Shown here one piece after another: positions 37,057 to 44,342 of a stretch of 64,000 nucleotides of DNA. The notes under the pieces are model-generated. The model ran no database searches and was not told the DNA's origin. It saw only the letters and a list, made by a program, of their open reading frames with translations. The DNA is from Sphingomonas sp. CCH10-B3. Lineage in GTDB: Bacteria; Pseudomonadota; Alphaproteobacteria; Sphingomonadales; Sphingomonadaceae. The DNA lies in contig NZ_LSIJ01000101.1 of the NCBI RefSeq assembly GCF_001556185.1, forward strand, positions 1 to 64,000. The letters are read 5' to 3'. Both the position numbers and the translations under genes were made by a program. Position 1 is the stretch's first letter. Each line of letters begins with the position of its first letter.

Positions 37057-38080
37057 AATCGTCGTCGCCCCCGCCCATCATGATCGTGCCGTCCTTGGCG
37101 AGCGCGCGCGCGATCTGGATGATCGCCTTTTGCGCTTCGAGCACTTCGGACAGACGCATCGGCCCGCGCGCTTCCATTTCGTCGCGGATGCCGTCGGCGG
37201 CACGCGCCGACATGCAGCCGAGGAAGCGATTGCGTGCCGCTTCGTCGACGCCCTTGAGCGCGCGCACCAGCAGGTCGCTTTCGATGTTGCGGATGAGCGT
37301 GCCGAGATTCTTGTCGTCGAGTTCGAGCAGATTATCGAACACGAACATCGCTTCCTCGATCGCGCGCGCGACTTCGCGGTCGATCTTGGCGAGCTTGGGC
37401 ATCACCCGCTGTTCGGTCGATTTGCGCGACGACTGCATGATCTTGGCGGCTTCGCGCGTGCCGCCGAACATGACGCCGGCGGCCTGCCCACCGAGTCCGA
37501 TCCGCTTGGCAAGCACAGCTTTCAGCGTTTCGATCGCTTCCTGCGTGATCGGCCCCAGCTTGGCGACGCGGTGGAGCACGTCGGGCTGGACGGTGTCGGG
37601 CAACAGTTCAAGAACTTGTGCCGCAACCGACGGATCGAGATTTGCGATCAGCACGGCAGCGATCTGCGGATGTTCCTTTTCGACCAGCTGGGCGATGTCG
37701 CTGGCGTCGAGCCAGGCCAGCAGTTCGATCGCGCCGGCATCCTGCGGCGGCGTGATCCGCGCGAGCACGCTTTCGGCCTTTTCGGGGCCGAGTGCCTTGG
37801 TCATCATACCTTCGATCCGCGGGCGCGGGTCGAAACCGATGGCAGTGCGTTCCCGCGCGCGATCGACGAAATCGTCGAGCACCGATTCGACTTCATCCTC
37901 GCTGACATCGGCAACCGCGAACATCGCCTTGCCGAGCTGGCGGACTTCCTCGGGATCGAGCTTCTGCAGGATGGCGGCGGCTTCCTCGTCGCCGACCAGC
38001 ATCATCAACACGGCGGCGCGTTCGACGCCCGTGTAGCTGCGCGGCGGCGCATCATCGTTGCGGCTAGCGGTCTCGGGCAT
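37049..38080 (-). CDS. fliG: Flagellar motor switch protein FliG
   Basis: The product is 343 residues with the N, middle and C armadillo-type domains. The start of the N domain (SYTGVERAAVLMMLVGDEEA), the EHPQ motif (VEKEHPQIAAVL) and the torque helix (NLGTLIRNIESDLLVRALKG) with its charged residues are all present. It couples MS ring to C ring and contacts the stator. The start shares one base with the fliF stop. Confidence 0.98.
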   Translation of the reverse strand: MPETASRNDDAPPRSYTGVERAAVLMMLVGDEEAAAILQKLDPEEVRQLGKAMFAVADVSEDEVESVLDDFVDRARERTAIGFDPRPRIEGMMTKALGPEKAESVLARITPPQDAGAIELLAWLDASDIAQLVEKEHPQIAAVLIANLDPSVAAQVLELLPDTVQPDVLHRVAKLGPITQEAIETLKAVLAKRIGLGGQAAGVMFGGTREAAKIMQSSRKSTEQRVMPKLAKIDREVARAIEEAMFVFDNLLELDDKNLGTLIRNIESDLLVRALKGVDEAARNRFLGCMSARAADGIRDEMEARGPMRLSEVLEAQKAIIQIARALAKDGTIMMGGGDDDYV

Positions 38081-39825
38081 CAGCGTGCGTCCGCCTTGAT
38101 CATGTCGCGCACGGCCAGCGCCGCGCGCGTCGGGTTGTCGCGGGTGAAGCCGCGCACCATGCCGATGCGTTCGTCATAGCTGCGCGCCTGGTCGAGCATG
38201 TCGATCGACACCGGCACCTGCTGGCCAGCGGCGTTGAGCGCGATCGGCGGTTCGCCCGGCACTTCATTGGGCACGGCGACCTGCGCTTCGCTGCTGCCAC
38301 TGTTGGCGAGCGCTAGGCGCGGGCCGTCATCCGGGCGCTTGCGCGTCATCGACTTGACGATCGGCCGCACGCCGAACAGCACCAGCAGCAGCGCGACGAT
38401 GATGGCGGTGCCATTGCGCGCCGCCACCGCGACCCAGCCGGCTTCGTACCACGGCTGCTTCTCGTCGAGCGGCGTCGGTCCTGCAAATTTGCGGGCGACG
38501 ACGATCACCTGATCGTTGCGCGCAGCATCATAGCCGACGGCAGCACGCACCAGCTGGGTGATCTGCTGGATTTCGGCGGGGCTGCGCGGCTTGCCCTTTT
38601 CATTGTCGCGCAGCAGCACCGCGACCGACAACCGCTTGATCTGGCCGGGGATGGCGCGCGTCACCGACACTTCCTTGTCGAGATCATAGGCGCGGGCGTA
38701 GTTTTCTGCCGCCTTGGGAACGGCGGGCTGAGCCGCCGGAGCCGGTGATGCTGTGGCGGCTGCCGCGGGTGTGCCGCTCGCTGCCGGCGTTGGCGTGGGC
38801 GAAGGCGTCGGCTTGGGGGCCGTCACCGCCGCAGGCGGCGGCGGCGTGTTCGACAAGGCGCCGGGGATGCCGCCGGGGGTGCCGTTGGCGCCGTCGCGCG
38901 TCTCGCCGCTCCAATTGCCCTGTTCGGCACGCAGCGCCCCCGACTTGTCATAGGTTTCGCGCGTCGCCTGGGTTTCGTCGAGGTTCACTTCGGCCTGAAT
39001 CTCGGCAGAGAAATTGCCGACACCCACCAGCGGCGTCAGCATCTGTGCAAGTTGCTGGCGGTATTTGTCCTCGATCCGCCGCTGGAAATCGATCCGCGCC
39101 TGTGCCGCGATCGATCCACCGTCCTGGCCCGGGGCGTGCGTCAACAACGCGCCCATCTGGTCGACGATCGTCACCATGTCGGGCTTCATGCCCGGCACCG
39201 ACGAAGCCGTCAGGTTGACGATCGAGGCGACCTGCGCGTCCGACAGGCTGCGGCCGGGCTGGAGCTTGACGATCACCGATGCCGACGGCGCCGAATTGTC
39301 GCGCACGAACACGCTCGTCTCGGGCATCGCAAGGTGGACGCGCGCCTCGGCTACCGCGTCGATTTCCTCGATCGACTTGGCGAGTTCGGTCTCGCGCGCC
39401 TGCCGCAGCCGCTCGCCCTCGACCGCGCGGGAAACGCCCATCGGCAACTGGTCGAGCAGCGCATAACCGCCCGGCGCCGCCTTCGGCAGGCCCTGGCTTG
39501 CGAGCAGCAACCGCGCCCGCGAATAATCATCCTCTGCGACGGTCAGCGCACCGGTGCCGCTGTCGATCTTGCTCGCGATGTTGCCGGCCTGGAGCGCCGA
39601 CGTGACCGCTGCCTTGTCGCTGTCAGGCAGCGACTGGAACAGCACTTTCTGCGGCGGCGTCGCGAGCATCAGCCACGCGCCTGCGGCGCTGGCGATCAGC
39701 GCGATCAGCAGCACCATCGGCAGGCTGCGGCGCACCACAGGCAGTGCGAGCAGATCATTGATCTGGCGCACCGGATTGGCAAAGCGCTCGGGGAGCGCGG
39801 GCGAAGGGGTGAGTTGCGTGGCCAT
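38080..39825 (-). CDS. fliF: Flagellar MS-ring protein FliF
   Basis: The product is 581 residues. A first membrane helix (VLLIALIASAAGAWLML, about 39-55), ring-building motifs RBM1-3 in the periplasm (LMATPP-type start, YRQQLAQMLTPLVGVGNFSA) and a second helix (AVAARNGTAIIVALLLVLFG) flank a Pro/Ala-rich periplasmic insert near 330-370. The C-terminal FliG-binding tail includes LARSYDERIGMVRGFTRDNP. The order fliE-fliF-fliG is canonical. Confidence 0.97.
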   Translation of the reverse strand: MATQLTPSPALPERFANPVRQINDLLALPVVRRSLPMVLLIALIASAAGAWLMLATPPQKVLFQSLPDSDKAAVTSALQAGNIASKIDSGTGALTVAEDDYSRARLLLASQGLPKAAPGGYALLDQLPMGVSRAVEGERLRQARETELAKSIEEIDAVAEARVHLAMPETSVFVRDNSAPSASVIVKLQPGRSLSDAQVASIVNLTASSVPGMKPDMVTIVDQMGALLTHAPGQDGGSIAAQARIDFQRRIEDKYRQQLAQMLTPLVGVGNFSAEIQAEVNLDETQATRETYDKSGALRAEQGNWSGETRDGANGTPGGIPGALSNTPPPPAAVTAPKPTPSPTPTPAASGTPAAAATASPAPAAQPAVPKAAENYARAYDLDKEVSVTRAIPGQIKRLSVAVLLRDNEKGKPRSPAEIQQITQLVRAAVGYDAARNDQVIVVARKFAGPTPLDEKQPWYEAGWVAVAARNGTAIIVALLLVLFGVRPIVKSMTRKRPDDGPRLALANSGSSEAQVAVPNEVPGEPPIALNAAGQQVPVSIDMLDQARSYDERIGMVRGFTRDNPTRAALAVRDMIKADAR

Positions 39826-39828
39826 CGA

Positions 39829-40191
39829 TTATACCGGCATGCTCATGATGTCCTTGTAAGCGGACAGAAGTTTGTTCCGGACCTGCAGCGTGGCTTCGAA
39901 GCCGACGGCTGCTTCCTGGCGGGCGAGCATCACTTTCGCGATGTCGATCGTCTCGCCGCGTTCATAGGCTGCGCTGATCGCGCCCGCGCGCTGCTGCCCG
40001 GCGTTGACTTGGCTGAGCGCGTCTTCAAGGCTCGCGGCGAAGCTTTTGGGCGCGCTGGTTGCGGGCGCGACCGGCGTTGCTGCCGGAGTCGCATTGGCGC
40101 GCTGAAGCGCTTGATTGCGCTCCAGAATCTGGGCGCGCAGCGCGAGCACGCGGTCGATGCCGCCACCGCCACCGATGCTGTTCACGCTCAT
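39829..40191 (-). CDS. fliE: Flagellar hook-basal body complex protein FliE
   Basis: The product is 120 residues. The C-terminal half shows the FliE signature (IDIAKVMLARQEAAVGFEAT, then LQVRNKLLSAYKDIMSMPV). It joins the MS ring to the proximal rod. Its start overlaps the flbD stop as ATGA, so the activator and the first structural protein of the basal body are translationally linked. Confidence 0.96.
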   Translation of the reverse strand: MSVNSIGGGGGIDRVLALRAQILERNQALQRANATPAATPVAPATSAPKSFAASLEDALSQVNAGQQRAGAISAAYERGETIDIAKVMLARQEAAVGFEATLQVRNKLLSAYKDIMSMPV

Positions 40192-41465
40192 GCCGAAACT
40201 GCCTTGCCGTTGCCGATACCGGCGGTGATGTCATCGCCTTGCTCGCGCGCACGGGCGAGCCGGTAGCGCAAGGTGCGTTCCGAAATGCCGAGCCGCCGCG
40301 CGGTTTCGACCCGGCTGCCGCCGCACGCTGCCAGCGTGTCGCGGATCGCCTGATATTCGCGCATTTGGACGATGTTGTTGAGCGTCTCGACGGGGGCATC
40401 GTCACGCCGGGGCGCTGGAGCTGCCGCCGGACGGTCGAACAGGATGTGGGCGGCGCTGATCGTGTCGCCGGCTGCGAACAGCAGCGCGCGCTGGATCACA
40501 TTTTCAAGCTCGCGGACATTGCCGGGCCAGTCGTGCCCCATCAGCACCTCGACTGCCGAGGCATCGGGCCATGGGATGACGCTGCGCCCCTGCGAGTGCC
40601 GCAGCACCAGCGTTGCGGCGAGCGCCGGAATGTCCTGCGGCCGGTCGATGAGCGGCTTGGTGTTGAGCGGAAACACGCTCAGCCGGTAGTAAAGGTCGGC
40701 GCGGAACCGCCCGGCGGCGACTTCGCCCTGCAAGTCGCGGTTGGCGCATGCAATGACACGTACGTCGATCGGCTCGGGCTTGGAGGCACCGAGCGGGACG
40801 ACTTCGCGTTCCTGCAGCGCGCGCAGCAGCTTGGCCTGAAGATTGAGTGGCATTTCGGCGATTTCGTCGAGCAACAGCGTGCCGCCGTTCGCGGCGCGGA
40901 AAAACCCCTCGCCGCCCGATGAGGCGCCCGTGAACGCGCCCTTCTGGTGGCCGAACAGCAACGCTTCGAGCATCGACTCGGGCAGCGCCGCACAATTGAT
41001 CGCGACGAACGGCTTGGCGGCGCGGCTCGAGCCGAGATGGATCGCCCGCGCCAGCACTTCCTTGCCGGTGCCGGTCGGGCCGTTGATCAGCACGGTGATG
41101 TCGGCGGCGGCAACGCGTTCGGCCAGCGCATAAAGTGCTAGGCTTTCGGGATCGGCAGCGGTCGGCTGATCGGGGCCGGCGACGAGCGCGCGGGCAAAGG
41201 CGTCGCCGATCGCCTGATCGTCGTCGCCATAGGCGATGCGCGCCGGATTGCCGTCGCGCGCCGGGACCACATAGCGCCCTTCGTTACCGACGATGACCGT
41301 GCGGGCCGGCGCCGGCGGGATTTCGCCATCGGCAACCAGGAACAGGTCTCCGGCTGCCGGCTTGCCGTCCTCGAACGAGCCAAGTTGGAAGCCCTGCGCG
41401 CGAAGCGATGAAATCAGGGCATATTTCTGCCTGAGAACAGCGGCAGATGGAAAAATCGAACGCAT
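40188..41465 (-). CDS. flbD: Sigma54-dependent flagellar regulator, FlbD/FleQ type, no receiver domain
   Basis: The product is 425 residues from the ATG at 41465 (MRSIFPSAAVLRQ), with a GGGGGCAAG ribosome binding site. The AAA+ domain has Walker A GPTGTGKE at 129-136, the sigma54-contact loop GAFTGA at 176-181 and Walker B GTLLLDE at 194-200. A C-terminal Fis-type helix-turn-helix includes ETARRLGISERTLRYRL. The first ~110 residues do not look like a phospho-receiver (no clear Asp/Asp/Lys pattern), so control is probably through a partner protein or DNA layout. It should activate the sigma54 promoters listed here. It heads the fli run and has repeated half-sites in its own leader. Confidence 0.9.
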   Translation of the reverse strand: MRSIFPSAAVLRQKYALISSLRAQGFQLGSFEDGKPAAGDLFLVADGEIPPAPARTVIVGNEGRYVVPARDGNPARIAYGDDDQAIGDAFARALVAGPDQPTAADPESLALYALAERVAAADITVLINGPTGTGKEVLARAIHLGSSRAAKPFVAINCAALPESMLEALLFGHQKGAFTGASSGGEGFFRAANGGTLLLDEIAEMPLNLQAKLLRALQEREVVPLGASKPEPIDVRVIACANRDLQGEVAAGRFRADLYYRLSVFPLNTKPLIDRPQDIPALAATLVLRHSQGRSVIPWPDASAVEVLMGHDWPGNVRELENVIQRALLFAAGDTISAAHILFDRPAAAPAPRRDDAPVETLNNIVQMREYQAIRDTLAACGGSRVETARRLGISERTLRYRLARAREQGDDITAGIGNGKAVSA

Positions 41466-41536
41466 CAAAACTTGCCCCCTTGGTCGACGCAATGTGCGGT
41501 CGACATGGTAAATCACTGGTTAACCAGACCCCCGCC

Positions 41537-41573
41537 CGGCAATTTTTTTCCGCCTTGCCGGACCGGCTTGCCG
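41537..41573. promoter_or_regulatory. CGGCAA/TTGCCG half-site cluster in the flbD leader
   Basis: Half-sites lie at 41537-41542 (CGGCAA), 41555-41560 and 41568-41573 (both TTGCCG), with a further CGGCAA at 41614-41619. They lie between the predicted sigma54 start near 41580 and the flbD start codon at 41465. The motif resembles the ftr enhancers bound by FlbD in Caulobacter. A position downstream of the start site suggests feedback repression. Confidence 0.55.
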
Positions 41574-41584
41574 CCGTCCGTCAA

Positions 41585-41611
41585 TAAGGATTGCAAGTCC
41601 CATGCCGAATG
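41585..41611 (+). promoter_or_regulatory. Predicted FliA (sigma28) promoter of flagellin 1
   Basis: TAAG (41585-41588), 15 bases, then GCCGAATG (41604-41611). This compares with the enteric FliA consensus TAAA-N15-GCCGATAA. Transcription would start near 41618, leaving a leader of about 120 bases before the flagellin at 41738. No GG-N10-GC sigma54 element was found for this direction. Confidence 0.6.
41592..41607 (-). promoter_or_regulatory. Predicted sigma54 promoter of flbD-fliE... transcription unit
   Basis: The minus strand reads CGGCATGGGACTTGCA: GG and GC are spaced by exactly 10, with mismatches to TGGCACGNNNNTTGCA only at the first and sixth bases. The start would be near 41580 with a leader of about 115 bases. 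It lies wholly inside the opposite-strand FliA-type promoter of flagellin 1. Confidence 0.55.
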
Positions 41612-41737
41612 AGCGGCAAAGGGGGCGTTTGCGAATCTGCTTAATGTTGCGCCCACAGTGCCGTTTGTTGGTTCGACGGCACGGCTCTTCCGGTGGGGGG
41701 CGGTGGGGACGTCGGACTGTTACATGGAGACACGGAA

Positions 41738-42547
41738 ATGACCGTTATCGGAACCAACGTCGCCGCCCTGAAGGCGACCAACGCAAACAACGCCGCGTCG
41801 TCGGCGCTGTCGGCGAGCATCGAACGCCTGTCGACTGGCAAGCGCATCAACTCGGCCAAGGACGATGCCGCTGGCCTCGCGATTGCGTCGGCTTTCACTT
41901 CGCAGATCCGTGGCCAGAGCCAGGCGATCCGCAACGCCAACGACGGCATCGCGCTTGCTCAGACCGCCGACGGCGCGCTGGGCGAAGTCACCAACATCCT
42001 GCAGCGCATCCGCGAGCTGGCAGTTCAGTCGGCTTCGGGCACCTACTCGGATGACGACCGCACGAACCTGCAGGCCGAAGTCACCGAACTGCAGGGTCAG
42101 CTGACCGACATTCAGGCGAAGACCACCTTCAACACGGTCTCGCTGGTCGACACGGCGGCTGCCACGGTCACCATCCAGACCGGCGACGGCTCGGCTGACA
42201 CCGTCGACCTCAACGTCGGCAACGTCGACCTGACGGCGGCGCTGGCCGTCGACATCTCGACGGCTGCCGGTGCAACGACGGCGATCGACGATCTCGACAC
42301 CGACCTTGCGACGGTCAACACGCAGCGCGCGACGCTGGGTGCCGGCCAGAGCCGCCTGCAGTCGGTCGTCAACAACCTGACCTCGAGCGTCGCCAACCTG
42401 ACCGACGCGCGCAGCCGCATCGAAGACGTCGACTTCTCGACCGAAACGACCAACCTCGCCCGGGCGCAGATCCTGAGCCAGGCATCGACCGCGCTGATCG
42501 CTCAGGCGAACCAGTCGCAGCAGGGCGTGCTCCAGCTGCTCCGCTAA
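41738..42547 (+). CDS. fliC: Flagellin 1
   Basis: The product is 269 residues from the ATG at 41738 ([18 protein letters not shown]). It has conserved D0/D1 ends ([40 protein letters not shown]) and only a short Thr/Ala/Asp-rich middle, so the filament lacks large outer domains. It is exported unfolded by the FlhA/FlhB system with FliS help. Codon choice is strongly restricted (CTG, AAC, GAC, GGC), fitting very high expression. Three hairpins, the last a terminator, follow it. Confidence 0.97.
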   Translation: MTVIGTNVAALKATNANNAASSALSASIERLSTGKRINSAKDDAAGLAIASAFTSQIRGQSQAIRNANDGIALAQTADGALGEVTNILQRIRELAVQSASGTYSDDDRTNLQAEVTELQGQLTDIQAKTTFNTVSLVDTAAATVTIQTGDGSADTVDLNVGNVDLTAALAVDISTAAGATTAIDDLDTDLATVNTQRATLGAGQSRLQSVVNNLTSSVANLTDARSRIEDVDFSTETTNLARAQILSQASTALIAQANQSQQGVLQLLR

Positions 42548-42563
42548 GGCGCGTTTGGGTAAA

Positions 42564-42617
42564 CGGTCCCGGCGCCTCCCCCCAATTGCGCCGGGACCGA
42601 CCCTGCCGAAAGGCAGG
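42564..42617 (+). repeat. Two strong hairpins in the flagellin 1 3' untranslated region
   Basis: The first hairpin has perfect 12-base arms (42564-42575 and 42588-42599) around a C-rich 12-base loop. The second has 6-base arms (42602-42607 and 42612-42617) closed by a GAAA tetraloop. A true terminator hairpin follows at 42627. Stacked 3' structures commonly protect abundant mRNAs from 3' exonucleases; that role is inferred. Confidence 0.65.
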
Positions 42618-42626
42618 CAACAGAAA

Positions 42627-42656
42627 CCCCGGCGACTTCGTGTCGCCGGGGTTTTG
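42627..42656 (+). terminator. Rho-independent terminator after flagellin 1
   Basis: A perfect 10-base stem (42627-42636 with 42642-42651) and a 5-base loop TTCGT are followed by TTTTGGTTATTTT. It should separate the transcription of the two flagellin genes. Confidence 0.9.
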
Positions 42657-42680
42657 GTTATTTTCATCCCTTTGGATGGT

Positions 42681-42706
42681 TAAAATCATCGCAGTCTGGT
42701 CGTTAC
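42681..42706 (+). promoter_or_regulatory. Candidate FliA-type promoter of flagellin 2
   Basis: TAAA (42681-42684), 14 bases, then GTCGTTAC (42699-42706), just downstream of the terminator and about 50 bases before the start codon. The second block differs from the classical GCCGATAA, but nearly the same block (GTCGTTTC) precedes flgM with the same spacing and also lies before motA. Support is the shared pattern and location only. Confidence 0.35.
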
Positions 42707-42764
42707 TCGATTCATGATCGCGCCGCGTATCGCGCGCGAAACCGTTGATCCGGGGGAGGACAGG

Positions 42765-43574
42765 ATGACCGTCATCGGCACCAATGTGGCAGCGCTGAAG
42801 GCCACCAATGCCAACAACCGCGCCGCCAGCGACCTGAACAGCAGCATCGAACGCCTGTCGACCGGCAAGCGCATCAATTCGGCTCGCGACGATGCCGCCG
42901 GCCTGTCGATCGCTGCATCGTTCACGTCGCAGATCCGCGGACGCGAACAGGCGATCCGCAACGCCAGCGACGGTATTGCCCTGCTACAGACCGCCGATGG
43001 CGCGGCCGGTGAACTCGCCAACCTCTATCAGCGCGCACACGAACTTGCGGTCCAGGCCGCGTCGGGGACCTACAGCGACGACGATCGCGCGAACCTGTTC
43101 GCCGAAGTGTCGCAGATTTCGCAGCAGGTCGACCTGATCTGGCAGGAAACAACCTTCAACGGCGTGTCGATTCTTGCGACTGCCGCCGCTGCGGTTTCGA
43201 TCCAGACCGGATCCGACAGCAGCGATACCGTCTCGCTCACCGTTGGCGGGCTCGATCTGACCTCGACGCTCTCGACGCCGGACAACACGGCCGCGACCGC
43301 GACCGCGCTGATCGACACGACCGAAACGGCGCTCAAAAGCATCTCGACGTTCCGGGCGACGCTGGGTGGCCAGCAGAGCCGGCTCGATTCGGTGATCGCC
43401 AACCTGACGGTCGGCGTTGCCAACCTGACCGACGCCCGCAGCCGGATCGACGATGTCGATTTTTCGGTCGAGACTACCAAGCTGGCCCGTGCGCAGATTT
43501 TGAGCCAAGCCTCGACCGCACTCATCAGCCAGGCGAACCAGTCGCAGCAAGGCGTGCTCCAGCTGCTCCGCTAA
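42765..43574 (+). CDS. Flagellin 2
   Basis: The product is 269 residues from the ATG at 42765, with GGAGGA upstream. Its length equals that of flagellin 1 and the D0/D1 ends are nearly the same ([30 protein letters not shown] at the C-terminus), while the middle differs. It arose by tandem duplication. Codon use is less biased than in flagellin 1, suggesting lower expression, perhaps as a minor or proximal filament subunit. It converges on fliA with a 15-base gap. Confidence 0.96.
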   Translation: MTVIGTNVAALKATNANNRAASDLNSSIERLSTGKRINSARDDAAGLSIAASFTSQIRGREQAIRNASDGIALLQTADGAAGELANLYQRAHELAVQAASGTYSDDDRANLFAEVSQISQQVDLIWQETTFNGVSILATAAAAVSIQTGSDSSDTVSLTVGGLDLTSTLSTPDNTAATATALIDTTETALKSISTFRATLGGQQSRLDSVIANLTVGVANLTDARSRIDDVDFSVETTKLARAQILSQASTALISQANQSQQGVLQLLR

Positions 43575-43583
43575 GGGGAGCGC

Positions 43584-43601
43584 CGCAAGCTAGAGCTTGC
43601 G
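43584..43601. repeat. Inverted repeat at the flagellin 2/fliA convergent junction
   Basis: Arms CGCAAGCT (43584-43591) and AGCTTGCG (43594-43601) are perfect and straddle the fliA stop codon. There is no T-run on either side, so it is at most a weak or Rho-assisted bidirectional end. Confidence 0.45.
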
Positions 43602-44342
43602 GGCGAGCGCGCGCTGCAGCTTGTCGTGCGCGGCCTTCTTGATCTGGCACACACGCGCCGAGCCGACGCCGAGCACCTGGCCGATTTCCTCGAGGTTCAT
43701 TTCCTCGACGTAATAGAGCTGGATCACCTGCGCTTCGCGTTCCGGCAATGCGGCAATCGCGGCCGCGAGCATCGCGCGCTGGTCGGCTTCGGCCAGTTGT
43801 TCGAATGCATCGGGCTCGCCACTCGCGAACAGCGCCGATTCATCCTGATAAACGTCGTCGATCGAATCGAATATCACCGGCTCGGCCGTCGCATAATCGG
43901 CGCGCAATTTGTCGACGCTGACGCCGAGCTTGCCCGCGACGACAGCCTCGTCGGGCCGCTTGCCGGTCTCGGCGGTCAGCGCTGCAACGGTTTCCTGATA
44001 GAGCTTGCGGCGCCGCATCGCCCCGCGCGTGATCGTCGCCTGCCGCCGCAGCTCGTCGATCATCGCGCCGCGCACCCGCGTCAGCAGATATTGCTCGAAC
44101 GTCACCAGCCCGCGATCCTCGAACGACCCGGCGGCTTCGATCAGCGCGACCAGCCCGATCTGGATCAGATCCTCGATCTCGATCGCGCTGCTCATGCTGC
44201 CATGGACGTGCCAGGCGACGCGACGGACAAGGCCGGCATGCTTCTTCGCCAGCGCCTCGATGTCCGGGCGCATCTTGCCCTTGCGGCCATAGACCAACGG
44301 CGTGGCGGCTTCGAACGCCTGATGGAGCGGCGGCGCGGTCAT
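43590..44342 (-). CDS. fliA: RNA polymerase sigma factor FliA (sigma28)
   Basis: The product is 250 residues from the ATG at 44342. Region 2 (LVRRVAWHVHGSMSSAIEIE, DLIQIGLVALIEAAGSFEDR) and region 4 (PEREAQVIQLYYVEEMNLEE, IGQVLGVGSARVCQIKKAAH) are clear, with region 3 between. It transcribes late flagellar genes such as the flagellins and is held by FlgM until hook completion. The start overlaps the flhA stop as ATGA, coupling the sigma factor to the main export component. Confidence 0.96.
   Translation of the reverse strand: MTAPPLHQAFEAATPLVYGRKGKMRPDIEALAKKHAGLVRRVAWHVHGSMSSAIEIEDLIQIGLVALIEAAGSFEDRGLVTFEQYLLTRVRGAMIDELRRQATITRGAMRRRKLYQETVAALTAETGKRPDEAVVAGKLGVSVDKLRADYATAEPVIFDSIDDVYQDESALFASGEPDAFEQLAEADQRAMLAAAIAALPEREAQVIQLYYVEEMNLEEIGQVLGVGSARVCQIKKAAHDKLQRALARKL

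Noticed and set aside
40267..40282. sigma54-like CGGAACGCACCTTGCG upstream of fliE
   Set aside because: GG-N10-GC holds, but the bases encode the conserved helix-turn-helix of FlbD (SERTLRY), so the match may be forced by the protein. Not called without start-site data.
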